40,068 nt of DNA. It comes from JAHTBL01 sp038532735 (GTDB lineage Bacteria > Pseudomonadota > Alphaproteobacteria > Rhodobacterales > Rhodobacteraceae). Shown here in pieces: positions 1 to 6,713 of this stretch. How positions within the stretch are numbered: position 1 is the first letter of the stretch; every line of letters begins with the position of its first letter. Location of the stretch: positions 1-40,068 of the forward strand of contig JBCBAC010000017.1 in NCBI GenBank assembly GCA_038532735.1, written 5' to 3'. The notes under the pieces were generated by a model that searched no databases, had not been told where the DNA came from, and was given only the letters and a program-made list of their open reading frames with translations. A program made the translations under genes and the position numbers.

Positions 1-968
1 GCGCAGGTCAGGCCGGCCAGCTCTTCCGCGGACACGGTATCCAGACGACGATACATCGAGGGTTCTAGACGTGCCGCACCCAAAGCGTCCTCGGCCAATT
101 CGTCCGCCAGAATATATCGATCACCGATCGTTGCCCAACACTCTTGGGGTCGCCCGGTCACCTCGTAAAGCCCGTAAGAAATCTCTGGCCCAAAACAGAT
201 CGCGCGGTTTTGCGGGATCGTCCAGGGGGTCGTCGTCCAGATCACGACCTGTGTCTTCGCCTTTGTAAAAATATCCACATCCGACGCCACCACTGGGAAC
301 TTCACCCAGATCGCATCGGTCTGACGGTCGTGGTACTCGACCTCGGCCTCAGCCAGCGCTGTCTTCTCGACCGGAGACCACATCACCGGCTTGGAGCCCT
401 GATAGAGCACACCGCTCATCAGAAACTTCTGGAACTCCTCGGCGATCACGCGCTCGGCGTGGAAATCCATCGTGAGGTACGGCTTGGACCATTTACCGGT
501 CACACCCAGACGCTTGAACTCGTCGCGCTGGATGTCGATCCAACCGGCGGCAAAATCACGGCATTCGCGGCGGAACTCCACGACCGGCACCGCATCCTTG
601 TCGCGGCCCTTTTGGCGGTATTTCTCTTCGATCTTCCACTCGATGGGCAAGCCGTGGCAGTCCCAACCGGGGATATAACGCGCGTCCTTGCCCATCATCT
701 GTTGGGAGCGCACGACCATGTCCTTGAGGATCTTGTTCAGCGCATGACCGATATGCAGATGACCGTTGGCATAGGGCGGGCCGTCGTGGAGCGTGAACGG
801 GGCACGGCCAGATGCTTTCTCCCGCAGCTTGTCGTAAATCCCGATCTTGGCCCAACGCTCAAGCCATTCTGGCTCGCGCTTGGGCAGGCCCGCGCGCATC
901 GGGAAATCGGTTTTGGGCAGGTTCAGCGTGTCTTTGTAGTCGGGGGCGTCGGGCGTCTCGGCGGCCAT
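1..968 (-). CDS. ileS: Isoleucyl-tRNA synthetase, N-terminal part (cut by window start)
   Basis: Class I aminoacyl-tRNA synthetase that charges tRNA-Ile in the cytoplasm. About 322 residues are visible; the rest (KMSKS loop, anticodon-binding domain) lies beyond base 1. The reading from ATG 966-968 gives the class I signature HDGPPYANGHLHIGH at residues 61-75, with the HIGH tetrapeptide at 72-75, followed by the typical GWDCHGLPIE and the start of the editing (CP1) domain (VIWTTTPWTIPQN). The family is usually 900-1000 residues, so roughly a third is present. It follows the flavoprotein gene on the same strand, but a tandem hairpin at 1142-1186 and a possible promoter at 1104-1132 suggest separate transcription. 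The function is certain from the motifs. Confidence 0.97.
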   Translation of the reverse strand, partial: MAAETPDAPDYKDTLNLPKTDFPMRAGLPKREPEWLERWAKIGIYDKLREKASGRAPFTLHDGPPYANGHLHIGHALNKILKDMVVRSQQMMGKDARYIPGWDCHGLPIEWKIEEKYRQKGRDKDAVPVVEFRRECRDFAAGWIDIQRDEFKRLGVTGKWSKPYLTMDFHAERVIAEEFQKFLMSGVLYQGSKPVMWSPVEKTALAEAEVEYHDRQTDAIWVKFPVVASDVDIFTKAKTQVVIWTTTPWTIPQNRAICFGPEISYGLYEVTGRPQECWATIGDRYILADELAEDALGAARLEPSMYRRLDTVSAEELAGLTC

Positions 969-1103
969 GTCAGGCGTCCTTTAACGTGGAAAATCAGGGG
1001 AGGGGCGGCGCGAGGTCTCGAACGCCTGAAACCCGGCGGCTCAAGAGATCAGAGCGCCGGGGATATAATTCGGATAATGATCGCGAATATCAACATGGAG
1101 CTG

Positions 1104-1132
1104 CTTATAAGAGCCCCAATCGCCCGGCACAA
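1104..1132 (-). promoter_or_regulatory. Possible sigma-70 promoter for ileS
   Basis: On the minus strand TTGTGC (1132-1127) is followed after 17 bases by TATAAG (1109-1104), which matches 5 of 6 positions of the -10 consensus; the -35 is weak. Transcription would start near 1097, giving a leader of about 130 bases before the ileS ATG. It lies just downstream of the hairpins that end the preceding gene. Confidence 0.4.
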
Positions 1133-1141
1133 GCGCGACCC

Positions 1142-1186
1142 AAAAGCCTTCAGAAGGCTTTGTAAAATTCCTTTGAGAAGGAATTT
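1142..1186 (-). terminator. Tandem hairpins at the end of the TrxR-like gene
   Basis: There are two consecutive near-perfect inverted repeats. AAATTCCTT (1165-1173) and AAGGAATTT (1178-1186) flank TGAG. AAAGCCTTC (1143-1151) and GAAGGCTTT (1153-1161) flank a single A. They are 3 bases apart. The first includes the TAA stop of the flavoprotein gene (1185-1187). Read on the minus strand, the second ends in CTTTTGGG, as a terminator would. The same two-hairpin arrangement follows truA at 6121-6168. Confidence 0.65.
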
Positions 1187-2804
1187 AGTCCCGGTTCACA
1201 TGCTCCCACACTTTGGAGATCACGACCGACCCTTCGCCCACCGCACTCGCCACACGTTTGACCGAGCCTGCGCGCACGTCGCCTACCGCGAAAATCCCCG
1301 GATGCGAGGTTTCATAAGACGACGCCACGCCCACGGACGCGCCTGTTTTCACAAAGCCCTGCTCATCCAGCTCCACCAGCCCCGACAGCCAATCGGTATT
1401 CGGCGCGGCCCCGACCATGATGAAAACCGCGCGGGAGTTGATCTCCCAATCCTGCCCGCTCGCCTTGTCGCGGATCGTCACGCGTTCCAGATGATCCTCG
1501 CCATGCAGCGCCTTCATCTCGGTGCGATAATGAATCGTGATGCGCGGGTCGGCCTCTAGCCGGGAGAGTAGATAATCCGACATCGAAGCCGCCAGCGACG
1601 GCCCCCGCACCAGCACATGCACATGTTTTGCGGTGCGGCTCAGGAACATCGCGGCTTGCCCGGCGGAGTTGCCGCCGCCGATCACCACAACCTCCGTGTC
1701 GCGGCAATAGCGCGCTTCGATATCGGTGGCGGCGTAGTAGACACCCGCCCCTTCCAGCGCCTCAAGGTTCTCCAACGGAAGCCGCCGATACTGCACGCCC
1801 GTCGCCACGATCACGGCCTTGGCGCAGATGACATCGCCCCGCTCCAGCGTCACGCAGAACACACCGTCCTCGCGCTCTTCCAATTTGGCGGCCCGGCGCG
1901 GCACAGCGAACCGCGTGCCGAATTTCATCGCCTGCACTTCGCCGCGCCAGACGAGGTCAGCACCGCTGATGCCCGTGGGAAACCCCATGTAATTCTCGAT
2001 CCGGCTGGAGGTGCCCGCCTGCCCGCCAATCGTCAGATCCTCAATCACCAGCGCATGGAGGCCCTCTGCCCCGGCATAAACGCCCGCCGCCACTCCGGCA
2101 GGGCCGCCGCCAACGATGATGACGTCGAAAACCTCATCCTCGGCAATCTCCAGATCAAGCCCCAAGAGCTTGGCAATGCCCGAGGGCGTCGCATCCTCGA
2201 CCACCTGCGTCTTGCCAAAAATCACCGCCGGTTCCGCCTTGCCGATGCTGCATTGATGGGCAACGGCCTCCGCCTCGTGCTCATCTAGCGACAATGACCG
2301 GAACGGAATGCGGTTGCGCCCGGCAAAAGCCGCAATCCGGCGGATGTTGCGATCCACCTCTGCCCCGATCAGCGTCAGGCTTGCGTCCCCGCTTTCCAGC
2401 AAGCGCCTGCGCCGCGCCGCAAAGACCGTCACGATGATATCGCTCATCTCGGGGATGTCGGACATCAACCGCAGCATATCCTCACGCAGCACACAAAGCA
2501 GGCGTGACGGTTTGACGACCCGCGCACCCAGCATCGCATTGCCGCCATTGAGAAAACTGATCTCACCGAAGAACTGCGTGGGCCCCAACGTGCCGTTGCC
2601 GTAGCGCTCACCGGTGCGGGAGTCGATGGCCTCAACCTCGCCCTCCAGCACATAATAAAACGTCGTGATCGGCTCCCCAAGGACCGAGATCGCCTCCCCC
2701 GGCTCGAAATCACGTTCCTCCCCGATCCGCTGCATCGCGCGCACATGCGCGTCGTGAAGCGGTGTGCGGATCATCGTCTGCAGGTCGGGGGCCATGCGGT
2801 CCAT
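1185..2804 (-). CDS. cNMP-binding-fold / thioredoxin-reductase-like flavoprotein lacking CxxC
   Basis: The protein has 539 residues. Domains in order: a cyclic-nucleotide-binding fold (about 10-135; cassette FFGEISFLNGG at 78-88, without the usual Arg of the PRAAT segment), a thioredoxin/glutaredoxin-like segment with no CxxC (about 142-217), and a two-dinucleotide FAD/NAD(P)H oxidoreductase (GGGPAG 232-237, GGGNSAGQAA 376-385, GIFAVGDV 503-510). Where thioredoxin reductases carry CATC, this reads YYAATD (356-361), so the redox disulfide is missing. The start is ATG 2802-2804, because AAGGA lies 7 bases upstream; an upstream GTG-type extension to 2834 would overlap ycjF. It begins 4 bases after ycjF ends, so the two are probably cotranscribed. 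The architecture matches 'cyclic nucleotide-binding domain-containing thioredoxin-disulfide reductase' annotations; the actual substrate is unknown. Confidence 0.85.
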   Translation of the reverse strand: MDRMAPDLQTMIRTPLHDAHVRAMQRIGEERDFEPGEAISVLGEPITTFYYVLEGEVEAIDSRTGERYGNGTLGPTQFFGEISFLNGGNAMLGARVVKPSRLLCVLREDMLRLMSDIPEMSDIIVTVFAARRRRLLESGDASLTLIGAEVDRNIRRIAAFAGRNRIPFRSLSLDEHEAEAVAHQCSIGKAEPAVIFGKTQVVEDATPSGIAKLLGLDLEIAEDEVFDVIIVGGGPAGVAAGVYAGAEGLHALVIEDLTIGGQAGTSSRIENYMGFPTGISGADLVWRGEVQAMKFGTRFAVPRRAAKLEEREDGVFCVTLERGDVICAKAVIVATGVQYRRLPLENLEALEGAGVYYAATDIEARYCRDTEVVVIGGGNSAGQAAMFLSRTAKHVHVLVRGPSLAASMSDYLLSRLEADPRITIHYRTEMKALHGEDHLERVTIRDKASGQDWEINSRAVFIMVGAAPNTDWLSGLVELDEQGFVKTGASVGVASSYETSHPGIFAVGDVRAGSVKRVASAVGEGSVVISKVWEHVNRD

Positions 2805-2808
2805 GGGG

Positions 2809-3822
2809 CTATCCTTCTTTTTCAGCGCTACCAAATAGGCCGGTCAAAGCCCGTTTCACGAGGTTCGTCACCGACGGGCGGCGCACCGCACGGAACGGCA
2901 ACGGGCGGCACACTTCCATCGCAGCCACACCAACGCGCGCGGTCAGCGCACCATTGACCACGCCTTCGCCGAACCGGCGGGAGACCTTGGCGAGAACACC
3001 ACCACCCGCGACTGATCCGATCAGATCATCGCCCACCGCAACAGCACCTGTGGCCACCAGATGGGTCAGCACCGACCGGGTCAACCGCCAATTGCCCAGC
3101 GTGCCGGAGCGCCCGCCATAAATCTCGGCGATCCGCCGGATCATCCGCAGGTTCGCCGTAAGCGCCGCAATCAGATCGGCCAGCGCGAGGGGCACAATTG
3201 CCGTAACTGTGGCGACCTGCCGGGCGGCGGCTTCCACCTCCCGCCGAGCGGCTTTGTCGAGCGGGTCGAGCAAGTCTGTCTCCACCAGACCCAAAAGGCC
3301 ATCCGCGTCAAACACATCGCCTTGCCGCTCTGCAATCCGCGCGCGGCCCCATTCGGTTTCGGGCCGCGTTTTGTAAAGCGCCACGATCTCTGCGGTGACC
3401 TTGCGCGCGGCCTTTAGATCGTATGAGGCAATGGCCTCCTGCGCATCTGCATGAATGGTGTCGAGCTTTTTCAGTCGCCCGAACGCGGCCAACTCTTTCA
3501 CCGCAATCGCCAGCAAGATCACGCAGAAGACGCCGATCAGAATGAGCGCGGTCAGGCCCAGAACCGGATTGCGGTCGAGCAAGCCGGTCACAAAATCATA
3601 GGCCATGACCGAGGCCACAAAGCCCACCAGCGCCACCAAAGCCGACCAGAACCAGCGCGCCAGTTTCGAAGGCTTGCGCGCGGCCAGCGCCGCCATGGTT
3701 TGCATCGCCTGCCCTGTGGGCGCGGACGTGGCCAGATCGGGAACCGGAGGGGCCGCGGCGGGTTCGGCGGCGGCTGCGTCTTCAAGGTCAATCAGAACGG
3801 GGCCGTCCTTGCGTGTACTCAT
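2809..3822 (-). CDS. YcjF-like inner-membrane protein (TIGR01620/DUF697)
   Basis: A 337-residue protein. The N-terminus is Ala/Pro-rich (residues 15-40) and cytoplasmic-looking. It is followed by two membrane segments at about 56-76 and 87-108, then a long soluble helical region ending in the DUF697-type hydrophobic part (VATVTAIVPLALADLIAAL, RSVLTHLVATGAVAVGDDL). This is the layout of E. coli YcjF (UPF0283), a membrane protein of unknown function encoded next to YcjX and belonging to the phage-shock-protein regulon there. Its ATG overlaps the ycjX stop by 4 bases (ATGA), and the next gene begins 4 bases after its TAG. The pairing with a YcjX homologue supports the assignment. Confidence 0.85.
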   Translation of the reverse strand: MSTRKDGPVLIDLEDAAAAEPAAAPPVPDLATSAPTGQAMQTMAALAARKPSKLARWFWSALVALVGFVASVMAYDFVTGLLDRNPVLGLTALILIGVFCVILLAIAVKELAAFGRLKKLDTIHADAQEAIASYDLKAARKVTAEIVALYKTRPETEWGRARIAERQGDVFDADGLLGLVETDLLDPLDKAARREVEAAARQVATVTAIVPLALADLIAALTANLRMIRRIAEIYGGRSGTLGNWRLTRSVLTHLVATGAVAVGDDLIGSVAGGGVLAKVSRRFGEGVVNGALTARVGVAAMEVCRPLPFRAVRRPSVTNLVKRALTGLFGSAEKEG

Positions 3823-5240
3823 CTCAACCGATCCCCGATCAGAAATTCCGCGGCCTTATCCAGCCGGATATGCGGCGGCCCCTCGCCCGGCTTCAATGTC
3901 AAGCGCGCAGGGGCGAAGGACATGATCTGGTAATCCTCATCCAGCCATGTCTCGGCGCCGTCGCGCGCAGGACCCAGCAAATGCGCTGGGTCCTCTGGCA
4001 ACTCGCCGGGGTAGAAGGCGGCTTGCTTGCCCGTCTCCAACAAAGTGCCGCGCACACAATCAAGGCTGCGGCCCTGGTGGTCCAGCGTTTCCTCCACCGT
4101 GGCGCGCAAGGCCGCAATCGACATGGCAGCCGTCTGTGCACCCGCAAAATCCGCCCGGCGGCGCGCGTCTGCGGTCAGCGCCTCCATGATGGCCGTGAGC
4201 CGCGGGTGTTGGCGGTGATGCAAATGATCGGCCTTGGTGGCGGCAAAGAGGATCTTCTCCACCCGGCGACCCCGGAAGAGCTGGGTCAGAAACGCGTTCC
4301 GCCCCGGTTTGAAGGCCCCAAGAATATCGGCCATCGCACCGCGCATATCCTCGACCGCTTGCGGGCCTTTGTGGATCGCGCCCAGCGCGTCGACCAGAAC
4401 GACCTGCCGGTCGATCCTCGAGAAATGATCCTGAAAGAACGGTTTCACGACGCGGGATTTATACGCCTCAAAGCGCCGCTCCATCTCTCGGTAGAGCGAT
4501 TTGCGCGGAGCCGTACCCGAAGGCGCGGGCAAGGGCGCGAAGGTCAGCACCGGAGAGCCTGCCATCTCGCCGGGCAGCAGAAAGCGGCCCGGGGTGCAGT
4601 CATAAAACCCGGCTGCGCGGGCATCCTGTAAATATTGGGTAAATGTATCGGCCAGCTTCTGGGCCACAAGCTCTTGTAGTTTGGCCGTCGAATCTGTCGA
4701 TTTTACCAGTGTTTCAAAGGCTTTATGTTCCCCGCGGGGAACACCACGGGCCAAAGTCTCTTCGGACCATTGCGCGTAGGATTTCTCCAGCAGCGCCAGA
4801 TCGAGCAGCCATTCGCCGGGATAATCGACGATATCCAGATGCACCGTGCGAGGCCCGCTGACCGCGCCCATGATGCCTGTCGGCTGCACTCTCAAAGACA
4901 GGCGAAGCTGGCTGACCGCGCGCGTGCTTTCCGGCCAGCTGGGCGTGGTGTTGGTCAAAGCGGCAAGGTGCTTTTCGTATTCAAACCGCGGCACGGTATC
5001 ATCAGGTTGCGGCTGCAGATAGGCGCTGCGGATACCGCCCCCTGCGGCGGCCAGCAGTTGCGGCATGCGCCCGCGATCCAGCAGATTGGCGACCAGCGAG
5101 GTGATGAACACGGTCTTGCCCGCGCGGCTTAATCCGGTGACACCCAGCCGAATGCGCGGGGTCGAAAACGGATCGGTGAACACACTCGTGACCTGCTCCA
5201 CACTGCGTGTGAGCCCATCTGCGATGGTGGAAATGACCAA
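3819..5240 (-). CDS. YcjX-like P-loop ATPase/GTPase (DUF463)
   Basis: With the TTG at 5238-5240 as start, the protein has 473 residues, close to E. coli YcjX (465). The nucleotide-binding P-loop is GLSRAGKT at residues 36-43 within VTGLSRAGKTVFITSLVAN. Further family blocks are TVHLDIVDYPGEWLLDL and the late DRQVVLVDALGAIHKG. The start is uncertain: an in-frame TTG at 5250-5252 sits close behind AAGGAAGG (5254-5261), and no ATG fits. The frame stays open further upstream to 5531, but that part runs across truA and is antisense noise. It is the first gene of a ycjX-ycjF-flavoprotein operon. The YcjX family is stress-linked in enterobacteria; its biochemical role is unknown. Confidence 0.85.
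   Translation of the reverse strand: MVISTIADGLTRSVEQVTSVFTDPFSTPRIRLGVTGLSRAGKTVFITSLVANLLDRGRMPQLLAAAGGGIRSAYLQPQPDDTVPRFEYEKHLAALTNTTPSWPESTRAVSQLRLSLRVQPTGIMGAVSGPRTVHLDIVDYPGEWLLDLALLEKSYAQWSEETLARGVPRGEHKAFETLVKSTDSTAKLQELVAQKLADTFTQYLQDARAAGFYDCTPGRFLLPGEMAGSPVLTFAPLPAPSGTAPRKSLYREMERRFEAYKSRVVKPFFQDHFSRIDRQVVLVDALGAIHKGPQAVEDMRGAMADILGAFKPGRNAFLTQLFRGRRVEKILFAATKADHLHHRQHPRLTAIMEALTADARRRADFAGAQTAAMSIAALRATVEETLDHQGRSLDCVRGTLLETGKQAAFYPGELPEDPAHLLGPARDGAETWLDEDYQIMSFAPARLTLKPGEGPPHIRLDKAAEFLIGDRLR
4726..4743. repeat. Palindrome TGTTCCCCGCGGGGAACA inside ycjX
   Basis: A perfect 18-base palindrome within the ycjX coding region. Its CCCCGCGGGG core recurs in a second palindrome at 5309-5324, in the ycjX/truA divergent gap. 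I see no third copy of this core in the window. Confidence 0.6.
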
Positions 5241-5308
5241 AACTGCCCCCAAGCCTTCCTTGTTATCGGCGGTAACATAAGCGCGCGGAGGCCGCTTCGC
5301 TAGGGTAT

Positions 5309-5324
5309 TGTCCCCGCGGGGACA
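5309..5324. repeat. Palindrome TGTCCCCGCGGGGACA in the ycjX/truA divergent gap
   Basis: A perfect 16-base palindrome, 18 bases before the truA ATG and about 70 bases before the ycjX start. Its position fits an operator for either gene. It shares its CCCCGCGGGG core with 4726-4743. Confidence 0.6.
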
Positions 5325-5342
5325 GCGGGTTAGGCAAGCGCC

Positions 5343-6143
5343 ATGCCCCGCTTTGCGTTCCAGATCGAATACCACGGCGCGCCTTTTGCCGGTTGGCAGC
5401 GGCAGGCCGATCAGCCCTCTGTGCAAGGCGCGGTTGAGGCGGCACTTGCCAAGCTGGAACCTGGCCCCCAAACGATTGCCGCTGCAGGGCGCACAGATGC
5501 CGGGGTGCATGGACTGGCACAAGTAGCCCATGCGGATTTGCAGAAAGAGTGGGACCCGTTTCGCCTGTCAGAGGCGCTCAACTTTCATCTCAAACCGAAC
5601 CCGGTGTCGATCCTGAAGGTTGCCCGCGTGCCGGAGGATTGGCATGCCCGTTTCTCGGCGGTGGAGCGACGCTATCTCTTTCGGCTTTTGTCGCGACGCG
5701 CGCCCGCCACCCATGACAAAGGGCTGGTCTGGCAAGTTGGCCATCCATTGGAGTTGGCGCCGATGCAGGAGGCCGCGCAGCATCTGCTGGGGCGGCACGA
5801 CTTCACAACGTTCCGCTCGTCGATCTGTCAGGCCGATAGCCCTTTGCGGACCCTCGACGCGCTCGAGATCACGCAGCATCCGGTTCCCCACGGGGACGAG
5901 TTCCGCTTCCATGTTCGCGCGCGGTCGTTCCTGCACAATCAGGTGCGCAGCTTTGTCGGCACGCTGGAGCGCGTCGGCGCGGGGAGTTGGTCGCCAGAGG
6001 ATGTGAAAACTGCGTTGGAGGCAAAGGACCGGGCGGCCTGCGGACCTGTTTGTCCGCCGAAAGGGCTATATCTGGCGGGAGTTGGGTATCCGGATGATCC
6101 GTTTGAAGAGAGCTGCGGGCAAAACTCTTCAGAAGAGTTTTGA
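5343..6143 (+). CDS. truA: tRNA pseudouridine(38-40) synthase TruA
   Basis: A 266-residue cytoplasmic enzyme that converts uridines 38-40 of the tRNA anticodon stem to pseudouridine. The catalytic motif GRTDAGVHG lies at residues 49-57, with the nucleophile Asp52. Other family blocks are the N-terminal FQIEYHGAPFAGWQRQ and the C-terminal FLHNQVRSFVGTLERVG. The length is typical. Transcription is divergent from ycjX, with a CCCCGCGGGG palindrome between them. The last residues (NSSEEF) and the TGA are encoded inside the first of two tandem palindromes (6121-6168), so the gene end doubles as its terminator. Confidence 0.97.
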   Translation: MPRFAFQIEYHGAPFAGWQRQADQPSVQGAVEAALAKLEPGPQTIAAAGRTDAGVHGLAQVAHADLQKEWDPFRLSEALNFHLKPNPVSILKVARVPEDWHARFSAVERRYLFRLLSRRAPATHDKGLVWQVGHPLELAPMQEAAQHLLGRHDFTTFRSSICQADSPLRTLDALEITQHPVPHGDEFRFHVRARSFLHNQVRSFVGTLERVGAGSWSPEDVKTALEAKDRAACGPVCPPKGLYLAGVGYPDDPFEESCGQNSSEEF

Positions 6144-6168
6144 GAGAAAAGTTTTCTGAAAACTTTTT
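6121..6168 (+). terminator. Tandem hairpins at the end of truA
   Basis: There are two successive 21-base odd palindromes: AAAACTCTTC-A-GAAGAGTTTT (6121-6141) and AAAAGTTTTC-T-GAAAACTTTT (6147-6167), separated by GAGAG. The first covers the final truA codons and its stop; the second ends in a run of T followed by GG. The layout parallels the minus-strand pair at 1142-1186. Probable factor-independent terminator. Confidence 0.65.
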
Positions 6169-6247
6169 GGTAACCAGTGCGCTTGGTGTCTCCGTCCGGG
6201 ACATGGATTGCTTCACATTGACGTTTCTCAAATCACGCAAGACCTCG

Positions 6248-6283
6248 TCACAGGCCTGTGATGTGCGTCGGTGCACATATAAC
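6248..6283 (+). promoter_or_regulatory. Candidate promoter/operator of the small exported protein gene
   Basis: The 254-base gap between truA and the next gene contains a perfect 14-base palindrome TCACAGGCCTGTGA (6248-6261). It is followed at once by an inverted repeat ATGTGC-N6-GCACAT (6261-6278) and a -10-like TATAAC (6278-6283). A matching -35 would be CCTGTG (6255-6260), which is weak and lies inside the palindrome. The downstream leader (about 6350-6397) is rich in A and C, and AAAGGA precedes the ATG by 8 bases. Confidence 0.4.
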
Positions 6284-6397
6284 AGGATCACCGTGCGCGT
6301 TTTCAGATCCATCCCCCGATGCCATCTCTCTGTCATCGGAAGCGCAAGCCTCCAACACAAACAAACGCAAACACAACACACATAAAGGACTTCCAAA

Positions 6398-6649
6398 ATG
6401 AAATTCGCTCTTATCTCCGCCCTCGTCGTCGCTGCTGCTCCGGCTTTTGCTGACGTCACCTCGCCCGCTGAAGCCAATGCACAGTACGGCTTTGAAACCT
6501 CCTTCATGGCGTCCAACGATCTGGGTAAGACCTCTCCCGCTGAGATCGCTGGGGAAGGCCGCGTCGGTGGCGACGTGATCTCAACACAGAATGTGGATGT
6601 GTCGGCCAAGCTGGGCGTGACCTCTGCTGCTGAGCTGGCGGCTCGCTAA
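6398..6649 (+). CDS. Small exported protein with three TSxAE repeats, function unknown
   Basis: An 83-residue precursor. Residues 1-18 (MKFALISALVVAAAPAFA) form a classical Sec signal peptide with likely cleavage after AFA, leaving about 65 residues in the periplasm or outside. The mature part carries three short repeats: TSPAEA (21-26), TSPAEI (45-50) and TSAAEL (75-80), the last two preceded by LGK or LGV. There are no cysteines and no membrane segment. AAAGGA lies 8 bases before the ATG, the leader is A/C-rich, and a strong terminator follows at 6671-6710, so it looks like a well-expressed single-gene unit. I do not recognise the family. The signal peptide and the good translation signals make it a real gene rather than noise. 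Confidence 0.8.
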   Translation: MKFALISALVVAAAPAFADVTSPAEANAQYGFETSFMASNDLGKTSPAEIAGEGRVGGDVISTQNVDVSAKLGVTSAAELAAR

Positions 6650-6670
6650 GTCAAGTACCACCCCTTACCA

Positions 6671-6710
6671 AACGGCTCTCAAGGTTCCTCCCGCCTTGAG
6701 GGCCGTTTTT
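6671..6710 (+). terminator. Intrinsic terminator of the small exported protein gene
   Basis: A 14-base stem, AACGGCTCTCAAGG (6671-6684) paired with CCTTGAGGGCCGTT (6694-6707) with one G-U pair, has a 9-base loop and runs into a stretch of T (6706-6710). This is the clearest factor-independent terminator in the window. Confidence 0.88.
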
Positions 6711-6713
6711 GTG

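Noticed and set aside
144..1559. A 471-codon open frame on the plus strand
   Set aside because: It crosses ileS, the tandem hairpins and the end of the flavoprotein gene on the opposite strand, so it is a shadow frame.
4726..5324. parS-like centromere sites
   Set aside because: The palindromes have a CCCCGCGGGG core and different spacing from the known GTTTCACGTGAAAC consensus; no parA or parB is nearby.
5241..5531. N-terminal extension of ycjX up to 5531
   Set aside because: It runs antisense across the start of truA and has no family similarity; the family length fits a start near 5240-5252.
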